Source: CAYLXX01 sp964387955 (GTDB lineage: Bacteria; Patescibacteriota; Microgenomatia; UBA1406; GWC2-37-13). From it: DNA of 27,693 bases. Positions 9,301-16,523 of this stretch are shown one piece after another. Where the stretch lies: contig CAYLXX010000012.1 in the NCBI GenBank assembly GCA_964387955.1, positions 1 to 27,693 of the forward strand, read 5' to 3'. The notes under the pieces were generated by a model. The model worked only from the letters and a program-made list of their open reading frames with translations, did no database searches and had not been told where the DNA came from. The position numbers were made by a program, and so were the translations under genes. Position 1 is the first letter of the stretch. The number at the start of each line of letters is the position of its first letter.

Positions 9301-10282
9301 CCAATTCACCTGTGTCTCTATATTCGCGAGCTAAATTATAAAAATTACTAAAATTTTCAGCAGTAACAATATGCCTTGATTGCAGTATACCCATGACACT
9401 AGTTTTTAATTCTTCTGGTTTAGTTTTCTCCCATTGCGCTAGAGCATCTGGATCGGGAGTCATTATGTAATTCATCACAAGAGCTTTGGCTTTTCTATCT
9501 TCAGGAGTATCAACAAATGCTCCTTCGATCTTATTCAAAATACGTAAAAATTCTTCTTTTCTTGCAGGATCCATTTCACCTAATCGATGACGAATTGGTG
9601 GTTCGTTAGCATAATTGACTAATTTCTCAATTGCCTCGTTCGAAAGTCCTATGTCTTGCTTGATATCTGTAAGAATACTTACAAGAGTATGAAATATATC
9701 AGGTGCTTCCTGCTTAATATTTAAAATGTCAGATTCAAATTCCGATCGATTTCCTGTTGCATTTATTTCAATTGTTTTTGAATCATCGCTAAAGTATTTC
9801 TCTATGAATTCATATAAATATGCAGCTTCGCGATCAGTAATCTCCAAAGTAGCTAGTTTCTCAAGAAGAGCTTGTTTTTTGGAGTCAGTTGCTCTTTCAA
9901 TAACCTTTCGTGTTATACCTCGTAGAAGTCGTATTAATGCCCGTCGCACTGCTTTGGAAATTTCATCTGAAGAATTTTGATTTTGTTTAAGAGCAATTTT
10001 AAGTAGGTTTAACTTGGTTTTTGTATCAGCATTATGTAAGGCTTCAATAAGTTCTCTAGCCTTATTTTCTCTCGCAGTTTCGTCAACTATTTTAGTGAGG
10101 TTAGCATCAGAACCACCGAAAACTGGTGCCATGTCCTGGTCGAATTCACGCTCGAATTCTTTTTTTTCAGACTTAAAATTCCGGGAATTATTTTCCCTTT
10201 TATTTTCTCCTGGTCTCTCGTGTGATGTGGCGCTCATAGGATTCATTGTAACAATTTTTAATTGACAATGCCTACCGTCCAT
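6323..10282 (-). CDS. Very large (1319-residue) uncharacterised, mostly soluble protein
   Basis: I do not recognise this protein. It is highly charged and Glu/Lys/Arg/Asn/Gln-rich, looks almost wholly helical, and has no signal peptide and no internal membrane segment. Near the C-terminus is one hydrophobic stretch (IYFTMFILFEYIKEAF, about residues 1288-1303) followed by an acidic/basic tail, which could be a membrane tail anchor or an amphipathic helix. No Walker A, nuclease or protease motif is evident. The N-terminal 60 residues are low-complexity and charged. The start is uncertain: ATG 10282 is used, but in-frame ATGs at 10246 and 10237 have equal claim and none has a good ribosome site. 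A strong promoter lies 40 bases upstream of 10282. A pilin-domain gene follows and a VirB6-like gene lies beyond it, so a cytosolic part of that apparatus is a reasonable guess. Confidence 0.85.
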   Translation of the reverse strand: MDGRHCQLKIVTMNPMSATSHERPGENKRENNSRNFKSEKKEFEREFDQDMAPVFGGSDANLTKIVDETARENKARELIEALHNADTKTKLNLLKIALKQNQNSSDEISKAVRRALIRLLRGITRKVIERATDSKKQALLEKLATLEITDREAAYLYEFIEKYFSDDSKTIEINATGNRSEFESDILNIKQEAPDIFHTLVSILTDIKQDIGLSNEAIEKLVNYANEPPIRHRLGEMDPARKEEFLRILNKIEGAFVDTPEDRKAKALVMNYIMTPDPDALAQWEKTKPEELKTSVMGILQSRHIVTAENFSNFYNLAREYRDTGELGRYLESYSNEDVQQGIQQFDEQTVFQKLFIKRVNADGTEMFVWNEQNTKFFERAAQRMINGLFEKIDENPNAEFREQFNDLIEGQVMRAIADRFFQLSNSEFIKKKLSNNPKEYEAFNNFLRRRLVFQMHLERNHRELYHNIVNIFTAVPAEKWAGYLSRIPISELSNLTKDPVINEALELWKTYLQERLMRNDNKIPPDLLGGGIQRRDEKGDLLREHEQIYSFTERDDFVKRLRDQIFISTGRMPEQWELDRAYSLAKGMTALTMEMSGVLSNAKVTESYESIPLADIISKHNPRFLWGWGRGGRPELMKTSALYMIKMRLMTKQGSFKQVLQEGWRDRWIPEEIVRLGNQFEKQVEDLDTTDPAKFHEMIDRFSQYIFDHDTTWAKLIQKVSMGDWLSQGGWRIYGVKEVWKEFHQGEEWGKEKWGDIYDFFYKQMGVTLGFAFAESRANEESLLALANIPDNLKKLNTPEAKYEFIENMRRKLLTDLGDQTDIGRDEREKEKIECLLNGVKRTISFHEFQEHRVDAIRGDTFYHLLLKDPLAFLNNLGQIIPFLQDGQIDGEDAGKFFFDHASQSDIKTGAGQDKFGRFHNYFLERFATTSQEANKESQQMLRNIMDFYTHLYKEMKVYDAPTEKKDRYRNQARDLLFKYLSTAHAKAAKVEIDIQAGKIKNLSRTPGEIDPRDIISDEEYNRFLTTPYDPEKPEDEHNQKAAAAKIRKLLFEDGLISRFKDHVNSNAGYFGEVKDGKADLGYTNGFFQRLAFTWWRRNNISVIPNGDLNHDLLFRAVHKSGEDQFFRTYGAMDTLGKVQTEVMKLYSRLKRASVKENAGMFDVLEDVLKAHSQIKELEPFIGQQPMREIQYYYSVVVARYFQENWIKRMPFPVSAIARPLILGNSTSMSKLLYRHRAPEFSSDQLREYARWLRKEGCLNSYGLYSYEMFLKELGVDDKRFWLTEMGPNLAIYFTMFILFEYIKEAFEEEVQEENKKK

Positions 10283-10321
10283 GTCTTATGGACATCCACC
10301 ATTTTCACCGTATTGTCCTAT

Positions 10322-10349
10322 AGTATAGCAGATTTAATACCCATGTCAA
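10322..10349 (-). promoter_or_regulatory. Strong promoter for the 1319-residue protein gene
   Basis: Read on the minus strand: TTGACA (10349-10344), 16 bases, TATACT (10327-10322). This is the best consensus match in the window. The expected start is near 10315, giving a leader of about 33 bases to the ATG at 10282, unlike most genes here. The leader holds a small hairpin around that ATG (10277-10293). Confidence 0.7.
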
Positions 10350-10354
10350 TCTGC

Positions 10355-10567
10355 TTAATTTCGTGGTCGAAAGAAATAGTAGGCCTGCGAAAGTAGATGA
10401 GCAGTTAAAGAGGAATTCTGGATAAAATATGACATATTGCCGCATTCTAGGCACGAATTACGAGTCAGGAAGTAATATATAAGATCAAAAGCTATAAGGA
10501 TAGGCAGAAAAAAGAGGAGAATCCAGGAGAACGAATTATGATTCTGAGGACTCTTCTTTGGGCTCAT
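10355..10567 (-). CDS. Possible small single-pass membrane protein overlapping khpB
   Basis: This 70-residue frame begins with an ATG inside the last 32 bases of khpB, in another frame, and fills the otherwise empty 180 bases before the next promoter. It has a polar N-terminus (MSPKKSPQNHNSFSW), one convincing membrane segment (about residues 13-34), two Cys in a CLECG context, and an aromatic, basic C-terminus. The overlap would allow translational coupling to khpB. No family is recognised and there is no conservation evidence, so it may be a chance frame. Confidence 0.4.
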   Translation of the reverse strand: MSPKKSPQNHNSFSWILLFFLPILIAFDLIYYFLTRNSCLECGNMSYFIQNSSLTAHLLSQAYYFFRPRN

Positions 10568-11021
10568 TGCCTTTTTGGTCGATCACCAACTGACGATCTC
10601 GACCATCTCCCACAGAATAAGTAGTTAAGTCTGGATGGTTATTTGTGACATATTCATGCACCATCTTGCGCTCATAGGCTGACAATCCTCTAAAATACGA
10701 TGGTCTACCCGAAGTTTTAGCTCTATCTGCAAGTTGTGAAGCAATGCCTTCTAAGCGCTCTCTTTGTTTCTCGCGATAGTCATTGACATTGACGAGAATA
10801 CTCACTGGCTCACCTTGCGACTTATACATGATCACTTCAAGAATTTTCTGGAGAGCTCGAATCGTTTCGCCGTGGCGACCGATGACGGTGGGTGCGCCTT
10901 CTTCGGTTTTGATGATCACATGATACACTTCATCCTCTTCGGTGACTTCTATCTCATATGTGTCAACGATTTTTTTAAGAAGTGTGTCGGCCTCTGTTTT
11001 AATTGTGTCTGTGATGCTCAT
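10536..11021 (-). CDS. khpB: KhpB/Jag-type RNA-binding protein (KH-R3H)
   Basis: The product is 161 residues. A KH domain covers about residues 20-85, with the GxxG loop present as GRHG (48-51). An R3H domain (about 88-150) carries the RKMVH signature at 118-122. The charged tail (KEESSES) is disordered. The extra N-terminal Jag domain of Firmicutes is absent, so this is the short form. The family binds RNA and acts in cell elongation and division, usually with KhpA. It follows yidC with a 3-base gap, the classic yidC-jag pair. No Shine-Dalgarno sequence is visible, so coupling to yidC is likely. Confidence 0.92.
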   Translation of the reverse strand: MSITDTIKTEADTLLKKIVDTYEIEVTEEDEVYHVIIKTEEGAPTVIGRHGETIRALQKILEVIMYKSQGEPVSILVNVNDYREKQRERLEGIASQLADRAKTSGRPSYFRGLSAYERKMVHEYVTNNHPDLTTYSVGDGRDRQLVIDQKGNEPKEESSES

Positions 11022-11024
11022 AAT

Positions 11025-11813
11025 TTACTTTTTTTTATGAATACTACGATATTGAATTATACTAAAAATCGAGAAGATGTTCCAGTAGAGCGAAAGACCT
11101 GCGGGTAATGTATACGAAAACCAGCCGATAAGTAATGGGAAAATATACTTCATTTGAGTATTCATAGCTGACTGGAAGTCTGCGGCAGTTTCCTTCTTCG
11201 TTCCCTCAGCAGATTTTACAATCTGCTTCTCTTCTTTAGGTGTAACTGGCATAGAGGCTTGGGCTTGGAAATATTGCAACACTGCGGTTATAACCGGCAA
11301 AATAAAATAAACTCCGCCTGCTTTGGCAGGAACAAGAGTGAGGTTTAAACCCAAAAAATAGGGGTCAATCGAAGTGATATGTAAGGCCGGAAAATACAGC
11401 ATTTGATTGATTTTGGCGATCGCCTCGGCATTTGAACTATGCAAGAATAAATTAAGAGTATTATAAAGTGCAATAAAAACCGGGATCTGTACAACCATAA
11501 ACAGACAACCCGACGCCGGATTAATACCTGCTTCTTGATATAGCCTGAGTTGCTCTGCTTGGAGTTTTTTAGCATCTCCTTTGTGTTTCTTCTGTAGTGC
11601 ATCAAGGTGCGGCTTCATGTCCTGCATTTTTTTGGCAGTTTCGATCTGTCTTTTGAAGAAAGGGTGCAAAAGAAGTCTGATTAAAACAGTCAGCGCAATG
11701 ATTGCAAATCCAAATGCTCCTGGCAGATGAATCGCCAGAAATATATGATAAAAAAACACCAAGAGATTAACTATTGGCTGTTGAAAGACTGTAAAAAAAA
11801 TATTGCCCATCAT
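11025..11813 (-). CDS. yidC: YidC/Oxa1 membrane protein insertase
   Basis: The product is 262 residues, the short form without the large periplasmic domain of Gram-negative YidC. The N-terminal hydrophobic segment is followed by a membrane helix with a central Arg (LTVLIRLLLHPFF), the conserved groove residue. Then comes the long cytoplasmic helical hairpin (KKMQDMKPHLDALQKKHKGD) and the NPASGCLFMVVQIPVFIALY helix typical of the family. Two more hydrophobic segments follow, with a basic C-terminus (IHKKK). It inserts proteins into the membrane with or without Sec. It sits 3 bases after rpmH and 3 bases before khpB. Two ATGs lie next to each other (11813 and 11810); the first is used. Confidence 0.95.
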   Translation of the reverse strand: MMGNIFFTVFQQPIVNLLVFFYHIFLAIHLPGAFGFAIIALTVLIRLLLHPFFKRQIETAKKMQDMKPHLDALQKKHKGDAKKLQAEQLRLYQEAGINPASGCLFMVVQIPVFIALYNTLNLFLHSSNAEAIAKINQMLYFPALHITSIDPYFLGLNLTLVPAKAGGVYFILPVITAVLQYFQAQASMPVTPKEEKQIVKSAEGTKKETAADFQSAMNTQMKYIFPLLIGWFSYTLPAGLSLYWNIFSIFSIIQYRSIHKKK

Positions 11814-11816
11814 CGA

Positions 11817-11951
11817 TTAGACTGATAATTTAGTTCTTCCTCTGGCACGTCGGCGCTTCATGACTTTACGTCCTCCAGCACTGCGCATACGCTTCAAGAA
11901 ACCATGTTTCCTCATGCGCTTTTTCTTTTTAGGTTGAAATGTTCTTTTCAT
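11817..11951 (-). CDS. rpmH: 50S ribosomal protein bL34
   Basis: The product is 44 residues, starting MKRTFQPKKKKRMRKHGFL and ending RGRTKLSV. It has the invariant MKRTFQP start and the HGFLKRM...GRKVMKRRRARGR core of bL34. The length is normal. It lies 7 bases after the valS stop and 3 bases before yidC. In most bacteria rnpA stands between rpmH and yidC; there is no room for it here. Confidence 0.97.
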   Translation of the reverse strand: MKRTFQPKKKKRMRKHGFLKRMRSAGGRKVMKRRRARGRTKLSV

Positions 11952-11958
11952 AAGATAA

Positions 11959-14157
11959 TTATAACTGATTGTTTAATATCGATTCATTTTCACCCTGAAA
12001 AATTTTCCAGATAGCCTCGGTGACGAAAGGCATAAACGGATGAAGCATTTTGAGGCTATCGAGGTAGACTTCTCGTAATACTTCAAGAGCCTTAATATTA
12101 CCATTCTTAAGCTCATCTTTCAACTGCTCGATATAGTGATCGGCATAGCGATGCCAGATGAATTCATACAACTCACCGAATCCATATGAAAGTTTATACG
12201 ACTCCATGTGAGTAATATATTTTTTCTTCAGCTCTCCTGCCTCTTTCTGTAAAGAGGAAATTTCTTTGTGCTCTTTGGGAGAGGCGGTGCCTTTTTCGAT
12301 AAATTCTTTATTCATTTGCAAAAATCGGCCGATATTCCAGATTTTATTGGTGAAATTACGCATGGCAATGAGCTTCGCATCTGATAAATTGACCTTGCCG
12401 GTCTCTGAAACTTCAAAAAACAGCGAGGCGCGAAACGCATCAGCGCCGTACTTGTCTACCAACTCAATCGGATTAACTACGTTACCTTTACTTTTACTCA
12501 TTTTTTGACCTTTGGCGTCAGTCACCATCGGCCAGAGATATACGTCTTTAAATGGTACTTCTCCTCGAACATACAGAGAAAACATGATCATGCGCGATAC
12601 CCAGAATTTAAGTATGTCTACCAAAGTGCCCATCAAGTCTGTCGGGTATCGCGCGACATATTCATCTTCATGCAACGTAACAAGCGGCCATTGCCCAGAT
12701 GAAAACCAAGTGTCAAACGTATCAGTCTCCGGCAAGTAATCATCGCCTGGTTTCGTAGATGAAATCACGTATTCTGGACTCGAAGTACCTGTTAACGCAT
12801 AAACTTTTTGTAAACCTTTCTCAATTTCTGATAATTTGATGCTTTTGTCTAAAAACTCTTTAACTTTACCTTGTTGGCGGTTTCCACCTGCATCAATCCA
12901 CCAAACTGTGATATTTGATGCTGAGGGATTAACTTTATACCACACAGGAATTCTGATCCCCCACACAATTTGCCGGCTGATTGGCCAATCGTGCATAATT
13001 TCCAGCCAATCGAGCATCAATTTCTTGCCTATTTTCGGATGAAATTTGACTTTATTTTTTTTAACTACGTCAATCACATCTGCTTTGAGTTCTGCAACGC
13101 TCAAAAACCAGTTGGGCATAACCATTGGTTCAAGATCGTGCTTACATTTGTAACAGATTGCAACTGCGTGAGTATAATCGTGATCTACTTTTACAAGCAG
13201 GCCTTTTTTCTCAAGATCTTCGGCAATTTTTTGTCGCGCTGCTTTAACTTTCATTCCCTTATAAGGACCAGTGTGTTCATTAAGCGTTCCTGTCCAATCG
13301 ATAACGCTTTTAACCTCTAAATTATGTCGTTTACCCATTTCGTAATCATTCGGATCATGGGCAGGAGTGACTTTTACAACACCAGTGCCAAATTTAGGAT
13401 CGACGTAGTCGTCGGCAATAACTTTTAATGTAAATGTACCAATTAGGCCTTCCACCTCAACTTCTTGACCAATCCATTTTTGATATCTTTTGTCATGAGG
13501 ATTGACTGCAATGGCGGTATCGCCAAATTTAGTTTCTGGTCTCACTGTCGCCAGAGTAAATGGGCCATACTTCATGTAGTACAAAGGGTCTTTTCGCTCA
13601 ACGTGCTCGACTTCAAGCTCGGCTAAAGAAGTGCCATCATGAGTACAATAATTCACCATATACTCACCTCGATAAACTTTGCCTTCTTCGTGCATTTTTT
13701 TAAATGTTTCAAAAACTCGGGTCAAAACATGTGTATCTAAGGTATATACACTACGACTCCAATCGGCCAAAAAGCCTAATTTTTTAAATTGATCAAAAAT
13801 AAGACCGGAATTTTCTTTTACAAATGTAGCAATATCGTCATATAACGTCTGTCTGTCAAAATCTAAACGAGATTTACCTTGTTTGGCGAGATGTTTTTCG
13901 TACACAAATTGCGTCTCGATACCTGCATGATCGGCGCCTGGTATCCAAAGTGATGCAAATCCGCGCAGTCTTTTGTACCGGATCATGATGTCATCGACTG
14001 TATACATACCGTGGCCTGCATGAAGAGAAGCATTGGCATTGGGAGGCGGCATCAAAATCGTGTATGGCTCTCCTTTATCAGGTTTTAAGTACCCAGATTT
14101 TTCCCAAAACGTGTATAATGCACTTTCGTGAATGGAGGGAACAAACGTCTTTTCCAT
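11959..14157 (-). CDS. valS: Valyl-tRNA synthetase, C-terminally short
   Basis: The product is 732 residues from the ATG at 14157 (MEKTFVPSIHESALY). The frame runs 49 codons further upstream, but those residues do not look like ValRS and overlap the divergent gene. Class I signatures are present: HAGH (residues 46-49) in a PPPNANASLHAGH context and KMSKS (552-556). The editing (CP1) insertion lies between them, and an anticodon-binding domain ends in LHPFMPFVTEAIWKIF. The protein then stops after about 15 more residues. Bacterial ValRS normally continues for 100 residues or more with a coiled-coil that contacts the tRNA, so this form lacks that arm. The stop is followed after 7 bases by rpmH, so this looks like a real short form rather than a frameshift. 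Confidence 0.95.
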   Translation of the reverse strand: MEKTFVPSIHESALYTFWEKSGYLKPDKGEPYTILMPPPNANASLHAGHGMYTVDDIMIRYKRLRGFASLWIPGADHAGIETQFVYEKHLAKQGKSRLDFDRQTLYDDIATFVKENSGLIFDQFKKLGFLADWSRSVYTLDTHVLTRVFETFKKMHEEGKVYRGEYMVNYCTHDGTSLAELEVEHVERKDPLYYMKYGPFTLATVRPETKFGDTAIAVNPHDKRYQKWIGQEVEVEGLIGTFTLKVIADDYVDPKFGTGVVKVTPAHDPNDYEMGKRHNLEVKSVIDWTGTLNEHTGPYKGMKVKAARQKIAEDLEKKGLLVKVDHDYTHAVAICYKCKHDLEPMVMPNWFLSVAELKADVIDVVKKNKVKFHPKIGKKLMLDWLEIMHDWPISRQIVWGIRIPVWYKVNPSASNITVWWIDAGGNRQQGKVKEFLDKSIKLSEIEKGLQKVYALTGTSSPEYVISSTKPGDDYLPETDTFDTWFSSGQWPLVTLHEDEYVARYPTDLMGTLVDILKFWVSRMIMFSLYVRGEVPFKDVYLWPMVTDAKGQKMSKSKGNVVNPIELVDKYGADAFRASLFFEVSETGKVNLSDAKLIAMRNFTNKIWNIGRFLQMNKEFIEKGTASPKEHKEISSLQKEAGELKKKYITHMESYKLSYGFGELYEFIWHRYADHYIEQLKDELKNGNIKALEVLREVYLDSLKMLHPFMPFVTEAIWKIFQGENESILNNQL

Positions 14158-14176
14158 TCGTATATAATACCATAAT
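14158..14176. promoter_or_regulatory. 19-bp divergent promoter core between valS and the DUF2298 gene
   Basis: Only 19 bases separate the two start codons. The box TATAATA (14163-14169) reads as TATAAT on the plus strand (8 bases before ATG 14177) and as TATTAT on the minus strand (6 bases before ATG 14157). Both transcripts would start at or within a base or two of their start codon. No clear -35 element is visible on either side; each would lie in the other gene's coding region. Confidence 0.5.
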
Positions 14177-16366
14177 ATGGCCTGGTTTATTGACGCTTTC
14201 ATCTGGTGGATATTTCTTTTTATCTTGGGCGTTGTTTTTTTCCCTACTACCAAGAAAATGTTTGGAAAATTTTTTGATTTTGGGTATCCTTTTTCCAAAA
14301 CCATTGCTATCTTGATTCTTTCGTACGCGACTTTTTTCCTGGGAACAATAAAATTACTCCCTTTTTCTCAGATTTCCCTCTTATTTCTCGTTGCTGTTGC
14401 GGCGATTGTGAATTTCCAAATCTTAAAACGCGATAATAGTATTAAAGATTTTTTACGAAGACCCTTTCGAGATCAATTTCCGCTTATTTTTGAGGAAGTT
14501 CTTTTTTTTGCGGCTTTACTTTTTTTAGCGATTGTTCGCGGGCAAGAACCTTCGATACGGGGACTTGAGAAATTTATGGATTTTGGCTTCATGAACTCCA
14601 TATTGCACTCAAAGTTTTTTCCGCCGCTTGATATGTGGTATTCAGCCGATCCCACTCACCCTCAAGGCTACCCTATCAATTACTACTATTTTGGTCATTT
14701 GACAGGCGCTTTCTTGATGAAATTAACCAACCTCTCCCCTTTTGTCGGCTACAATTTGATTCTGGCGACAATTTTTGCTCAGGCAATCACGATTGTTTTT
14801 TCGTTGTGCGCCAATCTTGTTCACCTCACACAATCTTTCTATAAACAAGCCAAACACTCACCTTTTACAAAATATTTTATCGGCATCATAGGTAGTTATA
14901 TCGTCAATTTTGGCGGAAATCTGCATACTATTTATCTATTTACCAAAGGGTACCCTAACGAAAGTCCGATTCCCTTCTGGAAAATCTTGTCGGGTTTTAA
15001 CCCTCATAGCTATTGGTACCCTAATGCCACTCGCTTCATCCCGTTCACCATTCACGAATTTCCTTCGTATTCATATGTTGTGGCGGATCTTCACGGGCAT
15101 GTTTTTGATATACCGTTTGTACTGTTGACACTGGCCGTGTTAATTAATTTCTTTTTAACATTTTATCATTCTGCTCCGCCGAGCAAAAAACGGGAGAAAA
15201 AAACTACTTTCTTCCAAAAATTGCTTCGAGAACAAAGCCTTCCTTGGGCAATATTTCTGGGGTTCATGATTGCAGTACATTATATGACCAATGCCTGGGA
15301 TTTATTGATCTACTCAGGAGTGACGCTTATCATATTTTTTATACTTTTTAGATTTTCTAAGAGGTTTTTTATACATGCTGGAGCATTTTTCGTTTCGGTT
15401 TTTGTTTTTATGCTGCCATTCTCGATCAATTTCAAATCGATTGTCTCAAGTATCGGCGTTAACTGTGCACCTCAAGCACTGGTCAATATGCAGAAATTTG
15501 GGCCATTTCTTTTTGAGAAAGGCAATTGTCAGGTTTCGGCGCCTTGGATGTTATTTGTACTTTGGGGATTTTTTTTCATCAACTTCATCCTCTTTTTCTC
15601 AATCTTACTGAAAAAAAATCGCCAGCATACGCCGCTTGATATTTTTATCCTTGTTCTTTTTGCGTTTTCCACGTGCCTTCTGATATTTCCCGAATTTTTC
15701 TATTTTAAGGATATTTATCCGCAACATTTCAGAGCCAACACCATGTTTAAACTTGGGTATCAAGCTTTCATCATGATGGGGATTGCCTCCACCTACACAT
15801 TTTATCTCATTTTGTCTCTCGAAAAACCTCTTAAATGGGTCTACAAAGGCATTTTCATAGTTATATTCTGCTTTATATTTGTGTATCCATTTTTTGCATT
15901 CCCTTCATACTATGGCAATCTCAATAGACCTGTTAATCTCGATGGTTCAACTTGGCTTTCAACTACCTATCCTGAAGATAAAGATTTGATCACGTATATA
16001 AATAACAATATCAAAGATCAATCGGTGATATTGGAAGCACAAGGAGATTCGTATACAGATTACGATGTTATATCGGCCTATACCGGCCATCCTACAGTAG
16101 CCGGGTGGTGGGTGCACGAATGGCTTTGGAGAGGCTCATCTGATGTAGTAGGCATCAGAATACCTGACATTAACACCATTTATGAATCCTCGGATCTTGC
16201 ACAAACCAAAATACTGCTTGATAAATTTCATGTACAGTATGTCATCATATCCAATCTTGAGAGACAAAAGTACACCAACATTAATGAGCTCAAATTCAAT
16301 AAAATTGGCAAGAAAATCTTCACTTCTTCAAATGGACGCGGATCTTTGTATAAAGTAAGTAATTAA
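14177..16366 (+). CDS. DUF2298 ('YYY') polytopic membrane protein
   Basis: The product is 729 residues with about 12-15 hydrophobic segments. Family marks are visible: GLEKFMDFGF (about 129-138), FPPLDMWYSADP, and INYYYFGH (about 167-174), the run of tyrosines that gives the family its nickname. The C-terminal outer domain has EAQGDSYTDYDVISAYTGHP and GWWVHEWLWRG, the pattern of GT-C-type membrane glycosyltransferases. Members are thought to transfer sugars from lipid carriers at the outer face, but the substrate is unknown. The gene is followed by hairpins at 16439-16521 and lies near an EEP phosphoesterase and three GT2 genes, so the whole stretch may serve surface glycans. Confidence 0.88.
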   Translation: MAWFIDAFIWWIFLFILGVVFFPTTKKMFGKFFDFGYPFSKTIAILILSYATFFLGTIKLLPFSQISLLFLVAVAAIVNFQILKRDNSIKDFLRRPFRDQFPLIFEEVLFFAALLFLAIVRGQEPSIRGLEKFMDFGFMNSILHSKFFPPLDMWYSADPTHPQGYPINYYYFGHLTGAFLMKLTNLSPFVGYNLILATIFAQAITIVFSLCANLVHLTQSFYKQAKHSPFTKYFIGIIGSYIVNFGGNLHTIYLFTKGYPNESPIPFWKILSGFNPHSYWYPNATRFIPFTIHEFPSYSYVVADLHGHVFDIPFVLLTLAVLINFFLTFYHSAPPSKKREKKTTFFQKLLREQSLPWAIFLGFMIAVHYMTNAWDLLIYSGVTLIIFFILFRFSKRFFIHAGAFFVSVFVFMLPFSINFKSIVSSIGVNCAPQALVNMQKFGPFLFEKGNCQVSAPWMLFVLWGFFFINFILFFSILLKKNRQHTPLDIFILVLFAFSTCLLIFPEFFYFKDIYPQHFRANTMFKLGYQAFIMMGIASTYTFYLILSLEKPLKWVYKGIFIVIFCFIFVYPFFAFPSYYGNLNRPVNLDGSTWLSTTYPEDKDLITYINNNIKDQSVILEAQGDSYTDYDVISAYTGHPTVAGWWVHEWLWRGSSDVVGIRIPDINTIYESSDLAQTKILLDKFHVQYVIISNLERQKYTNINELKFNKIGKKIFTSSNGRGSLYKVSN

Positions 16367-16400
16367 TTGGGGCTCCAGGAAGACACGAAAATGATCCTTA

Positions 16401-16429
16401 TTGACAAGGCTTATTCAGTCTGCTAAGGT
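16401..16429 (+). promoter_or_regulatory. Possible promoter for a small RNA downstream of DUF2298
   Basis: TTGACA (16401-16406), 17 bases, TAAGGT (16424-16429), with a TGC just before it (extended -10). The -35 is perfect and the -10 weak. The expected start is near 16436, just before two hairpins and a T-run. Confidence 0.35.
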
Positions 16430-16435
16430 TTTATA

Positions 16436-16521
16436 TTATCCTCGTTTTTATAACGAGGAAAAAAAGAGCATTACTATTCGTCGTACCCATAAACGAGCGG
16501 TAGTGATGCTCTTCTTTTTTT
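16436..16521 (+). ncRNA. Candidate small RNA with two hairpins and a terminator
   Basis: Hairpin 1 has an 8-bp perfect stem, TCCTCGTT (16439-16446) with AACGAGGA (16452-16459), and a 5-base loop. Hairpin 2 pairs 16464-16475 with 16502-16513 (12 bp, one G-U), followed by C and seven T. The large loop of hairpin 2 carries AAACGAG, which could instead pair with CTCGTTT of hairpin 1, so two folds compete. It may be a free RNA from the promoter at 16401, or simply the 3' end of the DUF2298 mRNA. No known RNA family is recognised. Confidence 0.35.
16459..16521. terminator. Bidirectional intrinsic terminator
   Basis: A 12-bp stem (16464-16475 with 16502-16513) is flanked by an A-tract on the left (16459-16465) and a T-tract on the right (16515-16521). 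On the plus strand it ends the DUF2298 transcript. On the minus strand the left tract becomes a T-run and ends the 43-residue gene. The loop is unusually long (26 bases) for a plain terminator. Confidence 0.75.
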
Positions 16522-16523
16522 GG

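Noticed and set aside
14158..14304. Upstream extension of valS by 49 codons
   Set aside because: The extra residues do not resemble ValRS, overlap the divergent DUF2298 gene, and lie upstream of a -10 box that ends 6 bases before ATG 14157.
16436..16521. tRNA or other known structured RNA in the 427-base gap
   Set aside because: There is no cloverleaf or T-loop GTTCGA-type sequence; the two hairpins fit at most a small RNA or terminator.
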